Source: Bacillus thuringiensis (GTDB lineage Bacteria; Bacillota; Bacilli; Bacillales; Bacillaceae_G). Taken from it: DNA of 64,000 bases. Positions 1 through 7,685 of the stretch are shown one piece after another. The notes below the pieces were generated by a model. It was not told the DNA's origin. It made no database searches and saw only the letters and a program-made list of their open reading frames with translations. The translations under genes and the position numbers were made by a program. Positions within the stretch are counted from its first letter, which is position 1. Every line of letters begins with the position of its first letter. The stretch lies in NCBI RefSeq assembly GCF_014932895.1, contig NZ_JACYOF010000011.1, positions 44,873 to 108,872 on the forward strand. Reading direction: 5' to 3'.

Positions 1-1
1 C

Positions 2-604
2 GGATCCTTTATTGTTGATTTTGGAGAAGGTTCACTTTCTTTCAATGAATGGATCGCATTTCTCCCACTTGCTAGTATCGGTGCTATCGTTGGTTTCTTT
101 TATTTCAAATTAGAATTCACATTAGAGAAATTCATTCACCCTTTTACGAAATACAAAATTACACTTGGAATTATTGGTGGCATTTTATTAGGGATCACGG
201 GAACAGTTCTCCCGTATACATTATTTTCAGGGGAACACCAATTAAAAGAATTAGTAGTTGAATGGAGCCATTTATCTTTTTGGGTATTACTTTTTTCAGG
301 CATTTTAAAATTATGCATTACTGCCGTTTGTTTAAATACAGGCTGGCGTGGCGGCCATATTTTCCCAATCATATTTTCCGGATCAAGTATTGGATACGCT
401 ATGGCTTCTATTCTCCCTATAGATCCAATAGCATCTGCGGCCATCGTAACGACAGCAATTTCAAGCTATGCGCTAAGAAAACCAATAGCTATAACATTGC
501 TATTACTTATGTTTTTCCCGCTCAATTTACTATTACCAATGCTCGGGGCAGCAGCGATTGGTAATGCTTTTCCGCTTCCTAAACATAACGAAACCACAAA
601 TTAA
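2..604 (+). CDS. ClC-family chloride channel/transporter, C-terminal part (partial)
   Basis: The reading frame is open from the window edge to a TAA at 602-604, so only the last 200 residues are present and the start lies upstream. It is a hydrophobic multi-helix protein with the segment GWRGGHIFPIIF at about residues 114-125 of the visible part. This matches the conserved late helix of voltage-gated chloride channels (the GxFxP region that helps line the anion path). The family moves chloride, usually by Cl-/H+ exchange in bacteria. The N-terminal selectivity motifs cannot be checked. A bidirectional terminator follows directly. Family assignment is fairly secure; the precise ion and mechanism are inferred. 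Confidence 0.8.
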   Translation, partial: GSFIVDFGEGSLSFNEWIAFLPLASIGAIVGFFYFKLEFTLEKFIHPFTKYKITLGIIGGILLGITGTVLPYTLFSGEHQLKELVVEWSHLSFWVLLFSGILKLCITAVCLNTGWRGGHIFPIIFSGSSIGYAMASILPIDPIASAAIVTTAISSYALRKPIAITLLLLMFFPLNLLLPMLGAAAIGNAFPLPKHNETTN

Positions 605-605
605 T

Positions 606-642
606 AAAAATAGGCAGTAGAGGAAAAACACTGCCTATTTTT
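606..642. terminator. Bidirectional intrinsic terminator
   Basis: Thirteen-base arms (606-618 and 630-642) pair perfectly. The A-run on the left and T-run on the right serve both strands. It separates the ClC gene from the convergent HAD gene. Confidence 0.85.
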
Positions 643-643
643 A

Positions 644-1339
644 TTACACATGCTGCTTTAATAGAGCGTATAACTCTTCAAAACTATGCGCTTCATATGT
701 CGGTACAATCCCACTATCATTTAATTTCTTTTCTGGATTAAACCAACAAGTATCAATTCCCGCTACATATCCACCTTTAATATCAGCGCTTAATGAATCT
801 CCAATAATAAGCCCTTCTTCAGAAGCAAAGTTAGGAATCCGTTCAAAAACATAATCAAAATACTCTTTCATCGGCTTTTGAAAACCTGTATCTTCAGAAA
901 CAAAAATACCTTTAAACAATGAATGTAACCCTGCATTACGTAAACGTTTATCTTGCGTCTTAGAAACGCCATTTGTCACTATATATAAATCATACTCATT
1001 TTGAATTTGATTTATAAATTCAAACGCACCTTGTATGAGTTGATTCCCTTCTTCTAAGTAGTTACGATAATTATTTTCGAATAGTATTCCATCTACTTCT
1101 TCCCCATACTCTTTAAACAAAATGGAGAATCGTGTATTTACGACTTCATTTCGCGCTAGTTCACCTTTTTCAAAAGCATCCCAAAGATCTTTATTTATTT
1201 TTTTATAACGAGCCTCTATCTCATTTGTTAAAAAAATCCCCTTCTCTTCAAAAAGCATCCGTAAAGCTATTTTTTCAGCCTTTTGAAAATCTAGTAATGT
1301 ATCATCTACATCAAATAGCAATGTTTTATATTTTTTCAT
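644..1339 (-). CDS. HAD-family noncanonical pyrimidine nucleotidase (YjjG/YfnB type)
   Basis: HAD hydrolase of about 231 residues. Motif I is FDVDDTLLDF near the N-terminus with both catalytic aspartates; motif II is IVTNG; motif III/IV is the lysine region followed by GLIIGDSLSADIKGG. The length and the wording of motif I fit the YjjG/YfnB group, which dephosphorylates pyrimidine nucleoside monophosphates including noncanonical ones. That substrate is family knowledge, not visible here. I chose the ATG at 1339, preceded by GAGGAG with a short spacing of 3. An in-frame GTG at 1354 would add five residues but has no clear ribosome binding site. The gene is monocistronic, divergent from the Crp-like regulator. 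Confidence 0.85.
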   Translation of the reverse strand: MKKYKTLLFDVDDTLLDFQKAEKIALRMLFEEKGIFLTNEIEARYKKINKDLWDAFEKGELARNEVVNTRFSILFKEYGEEVDGILFENNYRNYLEEGNQLIQGAFEFINQIQNEYDLYIVTNGVSKTQDKRLRNAGLHSLFKGIFVSEDTGFQKPMKEYFDYVFERIPNFASEEGLIIGDSLSADIKGGYVAGIDTCWFNPEKKLNDSGIVPTYEAHSFEELYALLKQHV

Positions 1340-1446
1340 AAGCTCCTCACACACTCTTTTCTACAAAAGTAAATTTAAACAAATCGTATCATTCTTTCTT
1401 GTAAAAATAATAGGAGATATCTCATACTATAAACAGGGGTGAAAAT

Positions 1447-2118
1447 ATGAAAATCAGCAAAAATGAGGAAGAAATTTACCAACACATACAAAGTCACCAA
1501 TTTCATACTCTTTTTTCCTTTCATGTCTTGCCATATGTAGAACTGCATTCTTTTCAAAAGAAAGAGATGATATGTAAGGAAGGAACCGACCTCCCTTATC
1601 TCTATTACTTAATTTCTGGGAAAGCAAAAATATATATGAGTCATAAAAATGGGAAAGTGTCCTTAATTAACTTTATTCAGGCACCATCTTTTATCGGGGA
1701 GTTAGGATTAATAGGTGTAGAAGGTATTACGAAAGCTATTGAAGTGCTAGAAGATTGTGTTTGCTTGGCACTTCCTCTTAAAGATTGTCATCAACTCCTA
1801 TTACACGACGCAACTTTTTTACAACATCTATGCAAGTTTATTGGTAAAAAGACGATTACACGAACAGAAAACTATGCAAAAAACTACAGTTTCCCTTTCG
1901 AAAATCGATTAGCTGCGTTTATTCTATTAACGGAACAAAATAATTGTTATACGGCAAAACATACTGAGGCCTCGGAATACTTAAACGTCAGTTACCGTCA
2001 TCTTTTATATGTATTAAACCAGTTTTGCCAGCAAAATTATTTAAAAAAAGAAGGACGCGCTTATTACATACAAGATCGAATTCAATTAGAAAAACTTGCT
2101 AATGAACTTAAAACATAA
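1447..2118 (+). CDS. Crp/Fnr-family transcriptional regulator (YeiL-like)
   Basis: A 223-residue regulator. The first half looks like a cyclic-nucleotide-binding-type beta-roll (around residues 20-120, including the LISGKAKIYMSHKNGKVSLINF stretch typical of these folds). The C-terminal part, about 165-215, has a winged helix-turn-helix (ASEYLNVSYRHLLYVLNQF). It resembles the YeiL group of Crp/Fnr proteins. The effector cannot be read from sequence, and the arginine needed for cAMP binding is not evident. The start ATG at 1447 is preceded by a GGGGTG ribosome site. The gene ends in a strong hairpin shared with the convergent azoreductase gene. Its targets are unknown. Confidence 0.8.
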   Translation: MKISKNEEEIYQHIQSHQFHTLFSFHVLPYVELHSFQKKEMICKEGTDLPYLYYLISGKAKIYMSHKNGKVSLINFIQAPSFIGELGLIGVEGITKAIEVLEDCVCLALPLKDCHQLLLHDATFLQHLCKFIGKKTITRTENYAKNYSFPFENRLAAFILLTEQNNCYTAKHTEASEYLNVSYRHLLYVLNQFCQQNYLKKEGRAYYIQDRIQLEKLANELKT

Positions 2119-2120
2119 AA

Positions 2121-2154
2121 AACAGCATTAACGTTTACGTTAATGCTGTTTTTT
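2121..2154. terminator. Bidirectional intrinsic terminator
   Basis: Perfect 13-base arms (2121-2133, 2138-2150) around a 4-base loop, with T-runs on both sides. It ends both the Crp-like gene and azoR. Confidence 0.9.
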
Positions 2155-2176
2155 CGAGTGACGATTATAATTTTAA

Positions 2177-2803
2177 TTAAAATTTGCTTGCTACTTTAGC
2201 CGCTTCTTCAAGACCTGCTGTAATGATCTCTTCTGCTTTATCTGGGAATTGATTATGTCCTTCAATAACTACAGTTTCCATATTTGTTGCACCGAAGAAG
2301 CCCATCATGCTTGCTACATATTTAACAGCCATTTCTACTTCAGCTGCTGGACCTTCCGAATATACGCCACCGCGTGCGTTTAATAACGCAATTTTCTTAT
2401 CTCCGATTAGGCCAACTGGACCCTCTGGCGTATACTTAAATGTTTTACCAGCACGGTTTAAATAATCAATATATGTGTGCAGTACTGCTGGGATCGTTAA
2501 GTTCCATAATGGGAAACCGAAAACAACTTTATCAGCTTCTAGAAATTGATTTAAATACTTATCAGCAACTGCTACTGCTTTTGCCTCTTCTTCCGTTAAA
2601 TCAAATCCTTTACCTGCTTTGAATGTACCATTAATCATGTCTACGCCTACATATGGTAATTCTTCCTTATATAAATCAAGTTCTACTACTGTATCATTTG
2701 GATGTGCTTCTTTATAGTTTGCTAAAAATGCCTCGTATAATTTCACACTAACTGCTTGTTCCGCTGGGCGGTTGTTTGCTTTTACGAATAAAACTGTTGT
2801 CAT
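2177..2803 (-). CDS. azoR: FMN-dependent NADH-azoreductase
   Basis: A 208-residue flavodoxin-fold protein of the AzoR/NQO group. The N-terminus reads VLFVKANNRPAEQAVS, the usual FMN phosphate-binding region. FGFPLWNLTIPAVLHTYIDYLNRAGKTFKYT is the conserved central signature, followed by LLNARGG. The family reduces quinones and azo compounds with NADH through FMN and protects against thiol and quinone stress in the cytosol. The start ATG has a strong AGGAGG site eight bases upstream. It is a single-gene unit convergent with the regulator gene; whether that regulator controls it is not known. The family is certain; the physiological substrate is not. Confidence 0.93.
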   Translation of the reverse strand: MTTVLFVKANNRPAEQAVSVKLYEAFLANYKEAHPNDTVVELDLYKEELPYVGVDMINGTFKAGKGFDLTEEEAKAVAVADKYLNQFLEADKVVFGFPLWNLTIPAVLHTYIDYLNRAGKTFKYTPEGPVGLIGDKKIALLNARGGVYSEGPAAEVEMAVKYVASMMGFFGATNMETVVIEGHNQFPDKAEEIITAGLEEAAKVASKF

Positions 2804-2946
2804 TATGTTTTCCTCCTAATACTCACTCTTACGTTGTTATATATGCTTTTAAAAAAGTATCCCTTGTAATTGTTGTTTTGTTGCTTACAAGCATATTTTA
2901 TCTTTATATCAAGACAATTTCGTCCTCACATAGACGTATTTTCCCA

Positions 2947-2975
2947 TAAAAAAAGTCCACCTTCTAAAGGCGAAC
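2947..2975 (-). terminator. Probable terminator of the GAF kinase/response regulator operon
   Basis: An imperfect hairpin (2955-2975) followed on the minus strand by seven T residues. It sits 20 bases past the response regulator stop codon. Two mismatches in the stem lower the confidence. Confidence 0.5.
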
Positions 2976-2995
2976 TAGGTCTTACGACTTTTGTC

Positions 2996-3643
2996 TTATA
3001 CAATCCCATTTTTCACTGCATATAATGCAGCTTGCGTACGATCGGATAAATTTAACTTACTCAAAATACTACTTACATGCGCTTTAACCGTTTTTTCTGT
3101 AATAACTAAAACAGAAGCAATTTCTTTATTGCTCATTCCTTTTGCTAACAGTTGTAACACTTCGTTTTCTCTTGCTGTTAATACATCCACATGAACAAAC
3201 CGTTCCTCTTCTCTCTCTTCTTGCGGTAGTGTCTGAGAAAGAAGCGCATTTGCTATATCTGGGTGTAATTGTATATTACCTTTATATGCACTACGAATCG
3301 CTTCAACAAGTTGATCTGGCTCTACATCTTTTAAAATATACCCACTTGCTCCTGCTTTTAATGCAGGTAAAACATGCGCCTGATCAGAAAAGCTAGTTAG
3401 TACAATTACTTTCACATTTGGATACTCTTGTTTTATACAAGCTGTTGCTTCCACACCATCCATTTCAGGCATATATAAATCCATGAGTACAACATCAGGA
3501 TTTGTCTCTCCTACTTTTTCTAAAGCCTCTTTCCCGTTATTTGCTTCTCCGACTAACTCTAAGTCTTCTTGTGTACTTAAGAAAAATGCTAATCCTTTTA
3601 AAACAACTGTATGGTCGTCAACTAACAATACTTTTATTTTCAC
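2996..3643 (-). CDS. NarL/LuxR-type response regulator (YhcZ/AirR-like)
   Basis: A 215-residue response regulator. The receiver domain has the acidic pair in LLVDDH, phosphoacceptor D55 in LMDLYMPEMDG, the T/S in VLTSF and K in YILKD. The C-terminal LuxR-type HTH covers about 150-215 (LTARENEVLQLLAKGMSNKEIA). It lies 20 bases downstream of the GAF-domain kinase gene and must be its partner. The pair resembles Bacillus YhcYZ and Staphylococcus YhcSR/AirSR, which respond to oxygen and redox state. Target genes are not visible. All catalytic receiver residues are intact, unlike the orphan LytTR regulator at 9.9 kb. Confidence 0.9.
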   Translation of the reverse strand: MKIKVLLVDDHTVVLKGLAFFLSTQEDLELVGEANNGKEALEKVGETNPDVVLMDLYMPEMDGVEATACIKQEYPNVKVIVLTSFSDQAHVLPALKAGASGYILKDVEPDQLVEAIRSAYKGNIQLHPDIANALLSQTLPQEEREEERFVHVDVLTARENEVLQLLAKGMSNKEIASVLVITEKTVKAHVSSILSKLNLSDRTQAALYAVKNGIV

Positions 3644-3663
3644 AAACTTCCCTCATTTTCACA

Positions 3664-5235
3664 TCATAATGGTACATTTACCTTTATACTCGTTCGTTTT
3701 TTTTCACTTACAATTTTAATTGTTCCACCGATCAATTCTACCCTCTCACGCATCGTCGTCATGCCGAGTGACTTCTTCTCTTTTATATCCTTTTCTATAA
3801 ATCCATTGCCTCGATCCACTATTTCTAATGATACATTTTTCTCAGTCACTTTAAAATAAATCGTCGCTTCCTTTACACCTGCATGCTTACTTACATTGTT
3901 TAGCGCTTCTTGTCCAATACGCCACAATGCTTCTTCTACTACACGGGGTAAGTCACGAACCCCCGTAACTTGTTCCCTAATTTTCAATCCTAAGTTTTCA
4001 CCGTACTGCTTTAAAGCTGGTAATAAACCTTTCTCTAATCCTGCCGGACGGAGCTGCCAAATTAATGTCCTCATTTCTTTTAAAGCGCCTTGTGCTAATT
4101 CACGCATCTCATACAGGGATTGATCTACCTTCTCATTTTGACCTTTTAAAACTGCCTCAGCGCCTTTCGTCATGAATGTTAATGAAAATAATTTTTGTGA
4201 AACAGAGTCATGTAAATCTCTTGCTAATCGATTTCTTTCTTCCATTCGTACAAGTTCACGGCGCTGCTCATTTAATCTTAAATTCTCTATTATTAACGAA
4301 ATATGATTCGATAGTGCCTGAATTACATCGATTGTATTCACATCAAATTCTCCATTATTTGAACTCACACATAAAACACCAAATATATGATTTTGGATGT
4401 GTATTGGCATAGCAATAACAGCTCGATTTGGATGTACGATATGACCAACTTGACGTTTTAATAAAACAGGTTCATCTTTTTCTAATGCCTTCTTTGCCGC
4501 TTCTTTGACATCCTCTTGTAACTCTTCCTGACTATAAGACGCTCGCAAAGATAATTCTTTTTCTTCCCTAATAAAAAACGCCACTTGATTCCATTGAAAT
4601 ACTTCACCTACATGCTTTACAACTTTTTCAGGTAATACATTAAACTTATGAATCGTTTTTAACGCTTGAATAAAACGTTCCAATTTCACATAATAATGCG
4701 CTCTTCGCTTTTCATTTCCATATAATTTTGTTCGTTTTAAGGCCGTCCCAATTTGGAACGCAACGGCTTGAAGCAATACTAATTCTTCTTCTGAAAAATG
4801 TGTTTTACCTGGGCTCGCCACATTTAATACACCAAACTTTTCTCCTCCCGCTTTTAAGGGAACCGTAGCATGATGAAGAATGCCCTCTGTATCTCCCCAA
4901 TTGTATTCAATTGCATTATTAATTCTTTTACATTCAATAATATTAACAGCTCGCTCTAATTTTCCATCTACAAAACCGCGTAAACACCAACACTCACCTT
5001 CACACATCGGGCGTTTGTTTTCATATGTAAGTGCCTCTGGTAACTGGTAATCGATCAACTTCGTATACTTCCCATTTTCATCTGCAAGAAAAATCCATCC
5101 TGTCGTCAAACCCGTGACACTTAGCAATTTTTCTAAGACTGCTTGCAATACATGATATGTATCATTTGATGTATTTAGCGTTTCCGCAATTTCTTTTAAT
5201 ATAACTAATTCATTTGTACGATTATCTCGGAACAT
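3664..5235 (-). CDS. GAF-domain sensor histidine kinase (YhcY/AirS-like)
   Basis: A 523-residue soluble kinase without membrane segments. Two GAF domains (about 20-170 and 185-320) precede a HisKA_3 dimerisation domain with H342 in RDLHDSVSQ and a HATPase with an N-box (EEALWRIGQEALNNVSKH) and a GNGF/GMTTMRERVELIGG nucleotide region. The first GAF domain has four closely placed cysteines (C78, C82, C84 within MCEGECWC, and C102). Staphylococcus AirS, of the same group, uses GAF cysteines to hold a redox-active [2Fe-2S] cluster, so a redox or oxygen sensor role is plausible here but inferred. It forms a two-gene operon with the regulator downstream. Divergent from pdxK. Confidence 0.9.
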   Translation of the reverse strand: MFRDNRTNELVILKEIAETLNTSNDTYHVLQAVLEKLLSVTGLTTGWIFLADENGKYTKLIDYQLPEALTYENKRPMCEGECWCLRGFVDGKLERAVNIIECKRINNAIEYNWGDTEGILHHATVPLKAGGEKFGVLNVASPGKTHFSEEELVLLQAVAFQIGTALKRTKLYGNEKRRAHYYVKLERFIQALKTIHKFNVLPEKVVKHVGEVFQWNQVAFFIREEKELSLRASYSQEELQEDVKEAAKKALEKDEPVLLKRQVGHIVHPNRAVIAMPIHIQNHIFGVLCVSSNNGEFDVNTIDVIQALSNHISLIIENLRLNEQRRELVRMEERNRLARDLHDSVSQKLFSLTFMTKGAEAVLKGQNEKVDQSLYEMRELAQGALKEMRTLIWQLRPAGLEKGLLPALKQYGENLGLKIREQVTGVRDLPRVVEEALWRIGQEALNNVSKHAGVKEATIYFKVTEKNVSLEIVDRGNGFIEKDIKEKKSLGMTTMRERVELIGGTIKIVSEKKRTSIKVNVPL

Positions 5236-5296
5236 ACTCAGTCTCCTACATACAAGATTTTAAATCGCTTCTAAAATAAATCATCTACTTTTCACT

Positions 5297-5324
5297 TTGT
5301 ACTTATTCGTAACATTGATATAAT
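5297..5324 (+). promoter_or_regulatory. SigA-type promoter for pdxK
   Basis: TTGTAC at 5297-5302 and TATAAT at 5319-5324, with 16 bp spacing, lie 46 bp upstream of the pdxK ATG. A partial inverted repeat follows the -10 element and could be an operator, but its partner is unknown. Confidence 0.6.
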
Positions 5325-5369
5325 GGTGAAAACATAGTTTTCATTATATCACTTGAGGGGGCTTTCATA

Positions 5370-6194
5370 ATGACATTAAATAAAGCACTTACAATCGCTG
5401 GTTCTGATACAAGTGGCGGTGCTGGTATACAAGCAGATTTAAAAACATTCCAAGAACTTGGCGTATACGGAATGACATCTCTTACGACTATCGTAACAAT
5501 GGATCCACATAACGGTTGGGCACATAACGTATTCCCAATCCCAGCTTCTACATTAAAACCACAATTAGAAACCACAATTGAAGGCGTTGGAGTGGATGCT
5601 TTAAAAACAGGTATGCTTGGATCTGTAGAAATTATTGAAATGGTTGCGGAAACAATTGAAAAGCACAATTTCAAAAATGTAGTAGTTGACCCTGTTATGG
5701 TATGTAAAGGTGCCGATGAAGCATTACATCCTGAAACGAACGATTGCTTACGTGACGTTCTTGTTCCAAAGGCATTAGTTGTAACTCCAAACTTATTTGA
5801 AGCTTACCAATTAAGTGGTGTGAAAATTAATTCCCTTGAGGACATGAAAGAAGCAGCGAAGAAAATCCACGCTTTAGGTGCTAAATACGTCCTAATTAAA
5901 GGCGGAAGTAAGCTTGGTACAGAGACTGCAATCGACGTCCTATATGATGGAGACACATTTGATCTTCTAGAATCAGAAAAAATTGATACTACAAATACAC
6001 ATGGCGCAGGTTGTACATATTCTGCTGCAATTACAGCAGAACTTGCAAAGGGAAAACCTGTGAAAGAGGCAGTAAAAACTGCTAAAGAATTTATCACAGC
6101 AGCTATTCGTTATTCATTCAAAATTAACGAATACGTAGGACCAACTCATCATGGCGCATATCGTAAATTCGTTGCACCGAAAGAGCTTGTCTAA
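5370..6194 (+). CDS. pdxK: Pyridoxine kinase (ThiD-like PdxK)
   Basis: A 274-residue ribokinase-family enzyme. The N-terminus has the ThiD/PdxK signature IAGSDTSGGAGIQADLKTF. There is a substrate-side KTGMLGS motif, VVVDPVMV, and the C-terminal anion-hole/catalytic region THGAGCTYSAAI. Bacilli carry two such proteins, the HMP kinase ThiD and a ThiD-like pyridoxine kinase (B. subtilis YwdB/PdxK); the whole sequence is closer to my recollection of the latter, and no thiamine genes are nearby. The product would be pyridoxal 5'-phosphate or its precursors in the salvage pathway. The start has GAGGGGG seven bases upstream. ThiD activity cannot be excluded. Confidence 0.85.
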   Translation: MTLNKALTIAGSDTSGGAGIQADLKTFQELGVYGMTSLTTIVTMDPHNGWAHNVFPIPASTLKPQLETTIEGVGVDALKTGMLGSVEIIEMVAETIEKHNFKNVVVDPVMVCKGADEALHPETNDCLRDVLVPKALVVTPNLFEAYQLSGVKINSLEDMKEAAKKIHALGAKYVLIKGGSKLGTETAIDVLYDGDTFDLLESEKIDTTNTHGAGCTYSAAITAELAKGKPVKEAVKTAKEFITAAIRYSFKINEYVGPTHHGAYRKFVAPKELV

Positions 6195-6207
6195 CCTATA
6201 AATAAAA

Positions 6208-6248
6208 ACACCCGCAGAGCTAATACATTGCCTCTGTGGGTGTTTTTT
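6208..6248 (+). terminator. Intrinsic terminator of pdxK
   Basis: Twelve-base GC-rich arms (6208-6219, 6232-6243) with a T-run of eight. Confidence 0.9.
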
Positions 6249-6298
6249 AATAACCTTTATACCTTCTGGTCATCTTACCTTTAAGATGCCGAACTGAC

Positions 6299-7336
6299 TT
6301 AATTTCTACCATTTCTTTTTGAATAATATAACGCGTCATCAGCCGCTTGAATAAACTGCTTCGGTGATTCTTTATACTCTGAGATTCCGACTGAAACTGT
6401 AATTTTTATTTTTGTTCCATCTAACAATTGAAATGAATGTTTTTCAACAGCTGTACGAATTTGTTCCCCCATACTAATTCCATAAGCTAGTCTCTCCTTC
6501 GGTATCAAAAGTGCAAACTCCTCTCCACCCTTTCGAAAAACCAAATCTGGAAATGTTGAAATTTCTCGTAAAATATGCCCTACTTGTTTTAACACTTCGT
6601 CTCCTGCAGGATGCCCATACGTATCATTTACATACTTAAAGTGATCAATATCTATAAGTAGTAAACAAAGTGAATCATTTGTCACGGTCTTATTACCAAT
6701 ATGACGATTCATCTCTAAATCAAACTGCCTTACATTTCCTAGACTTGTCAATGCATCTATCGTTGCGTATTGCTTCATCGTTTGAAATAACTCATTAGAT
6801 TGCAATACATAATTTGCGCTTATAAATGTGATATATCCTGCAACACTACTACAAACTAAGTATAATGCCACTATAGATATATCCTTGAATAAAACGGAAA
6901 GCGGTACTATTAAAATAGATAAACTATACACATTAAACCATACCCATTTTATAAATATAGAAACTTTCATGCGCCAAATAAAGATAATTCCAATACCTAT
7001 CAATACAATAGTATAACAAGCCAATTCAGAAGCTAAAGAGTACTCAGTAAAAACTAGCCGAGTGATTAAAATAACGATAACTGTTATACTACTAGCTATC
7101 GGACCTCCAATTATAATTGCCAAAATAACAGCTAGATAACGTAGATTCAACATAATATCTTCAATATGTACACCAAAATGCATCAACAGTATACTTAATA
7201 TTCCAGTAAAAATACCTACTACACATTTTTGCTAAAAAGAGAACCCTTCTTTTAATAGTTTATCTCTTAAAAGCTGACCTCCAATAAAGATAAAGGAAAG
7301 AATAATTGTTGTATTTACAAATAGATCCCTTAACAT
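6299..7336 (-). pseudogene. Diguanylate cyclase with N-terminal LytS-type membrane domain, interrupted by an amber codon
   Basis: The open frame from a TTG at 7186 to 6299 encodes membrane helices and a GGDEF domain (DIDHFKYVNDTYGHPAGDE and RKGGEEFALL, so the active-site loop is intact; no RxxD inhibitory site precedes it). Reading the same frame upstream gives a proper start: ATG at 7334-7336, then MLRDLFVNTTIILSF and IGGQLLRDKLLKEGFSF, and then a TAG at 7232-7234 (codon 35), after which the frame continues without break into the hydrophobic N-terminus. The GGQLLRD piece fits the 5TM-5TMR_LYT domain. The gene would encode about 345 residues. The TTG at 7186 lacks a ribosome site. I therefore call it a nonsense-inactivated c-di-GMP synthase; a sequencing error or suppression remains possible. 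Confidence 0.8.
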
Positions 7337-7429
7337 AAAATAATCTCCCTACTTTTCCATCTATCCCTTTCCTTATTTTATTGTATACAAAATCCCTATA
7401 ATTCCCAAAGATTTTTATTTATTTTTTGC

Positions 7430-7445
7430 TGTTCCACGTGAAACA
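7430..7445. promoter_or_regulatory. parS: parS site (Spo0J/ParB binding)
   Basis: The 16-mer TGTTCCACGTGAAACA agrees at every defined position with the Bacillus parS consensus TGTTNCACGTGAAACA. It lies in an intergenic space and is embedded in a longer palindrome reaching from about 7421 to 7454. Spo0J binds such sites near the origin and loads condensin. No second full match was seen in the window. Confidence 0.88.
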
Positions 7446-7454
7446 GCAAAAAAT

Positions 7455-7480
7455 AAAAAGGACGAAAATTCGTCCTTTTT
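7455..7480 (-). terminator. Terminator of the cstA-ybdD operon
   Basis: A perfect 13-bp-arm inverted repeat with A- and T-runs immediately downstream of the YbdD-like stop codon. It is symmetrical, so it could also stop transcripts from the left. Confidence 0.85.
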
Positions 7481-7481
7481 A

Positions 7482-7685
7482 TTAACAGCAACGTGATATC
7501 TTTCCGTCTTTTGCATTAAATCTAGCTTCTTGCACCTCAGCAAAGAATTGTTTTTGACATACCACCTCTTCTTCCGGATGATGCTTTCTCATATGGTCTA
7601 CATATGTTTCATAGCTTGGTACTCCAACAAGTAAACTAATAAATTGTTTCCTTTTTGCCCATACTTGCCACATTCTTTTAAGCAT
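7482..7685 (-). CDS. YbdD/YjiX-family small protein, CstA partner
   Basis: A 67-residue protein ending in SRCC, with GVPSYETYVDHMRKHHPEEE in the middle, typical of the YbdD/YjiX family that always follows CstA-type transporters. In Enterobacteria the small protein is needed for, or modulates, pyruvate transport by CstA/BtsT; that role is family knowledge. The ATG at 7685 has GAGG upstream and overlaps the cstA stop codon by eight bases, so translation is coupled. A longer in-frame start at 7706 would overlap cstA further and would exceed the family length. Confidence 0.85.
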   Translation of the reverse strand: MLKRMWQVWAKRKQFISLLVGVPSYETYVDHMRKHHPEEEVVCQKQFFAEVQEARFNAKDGKISRCC

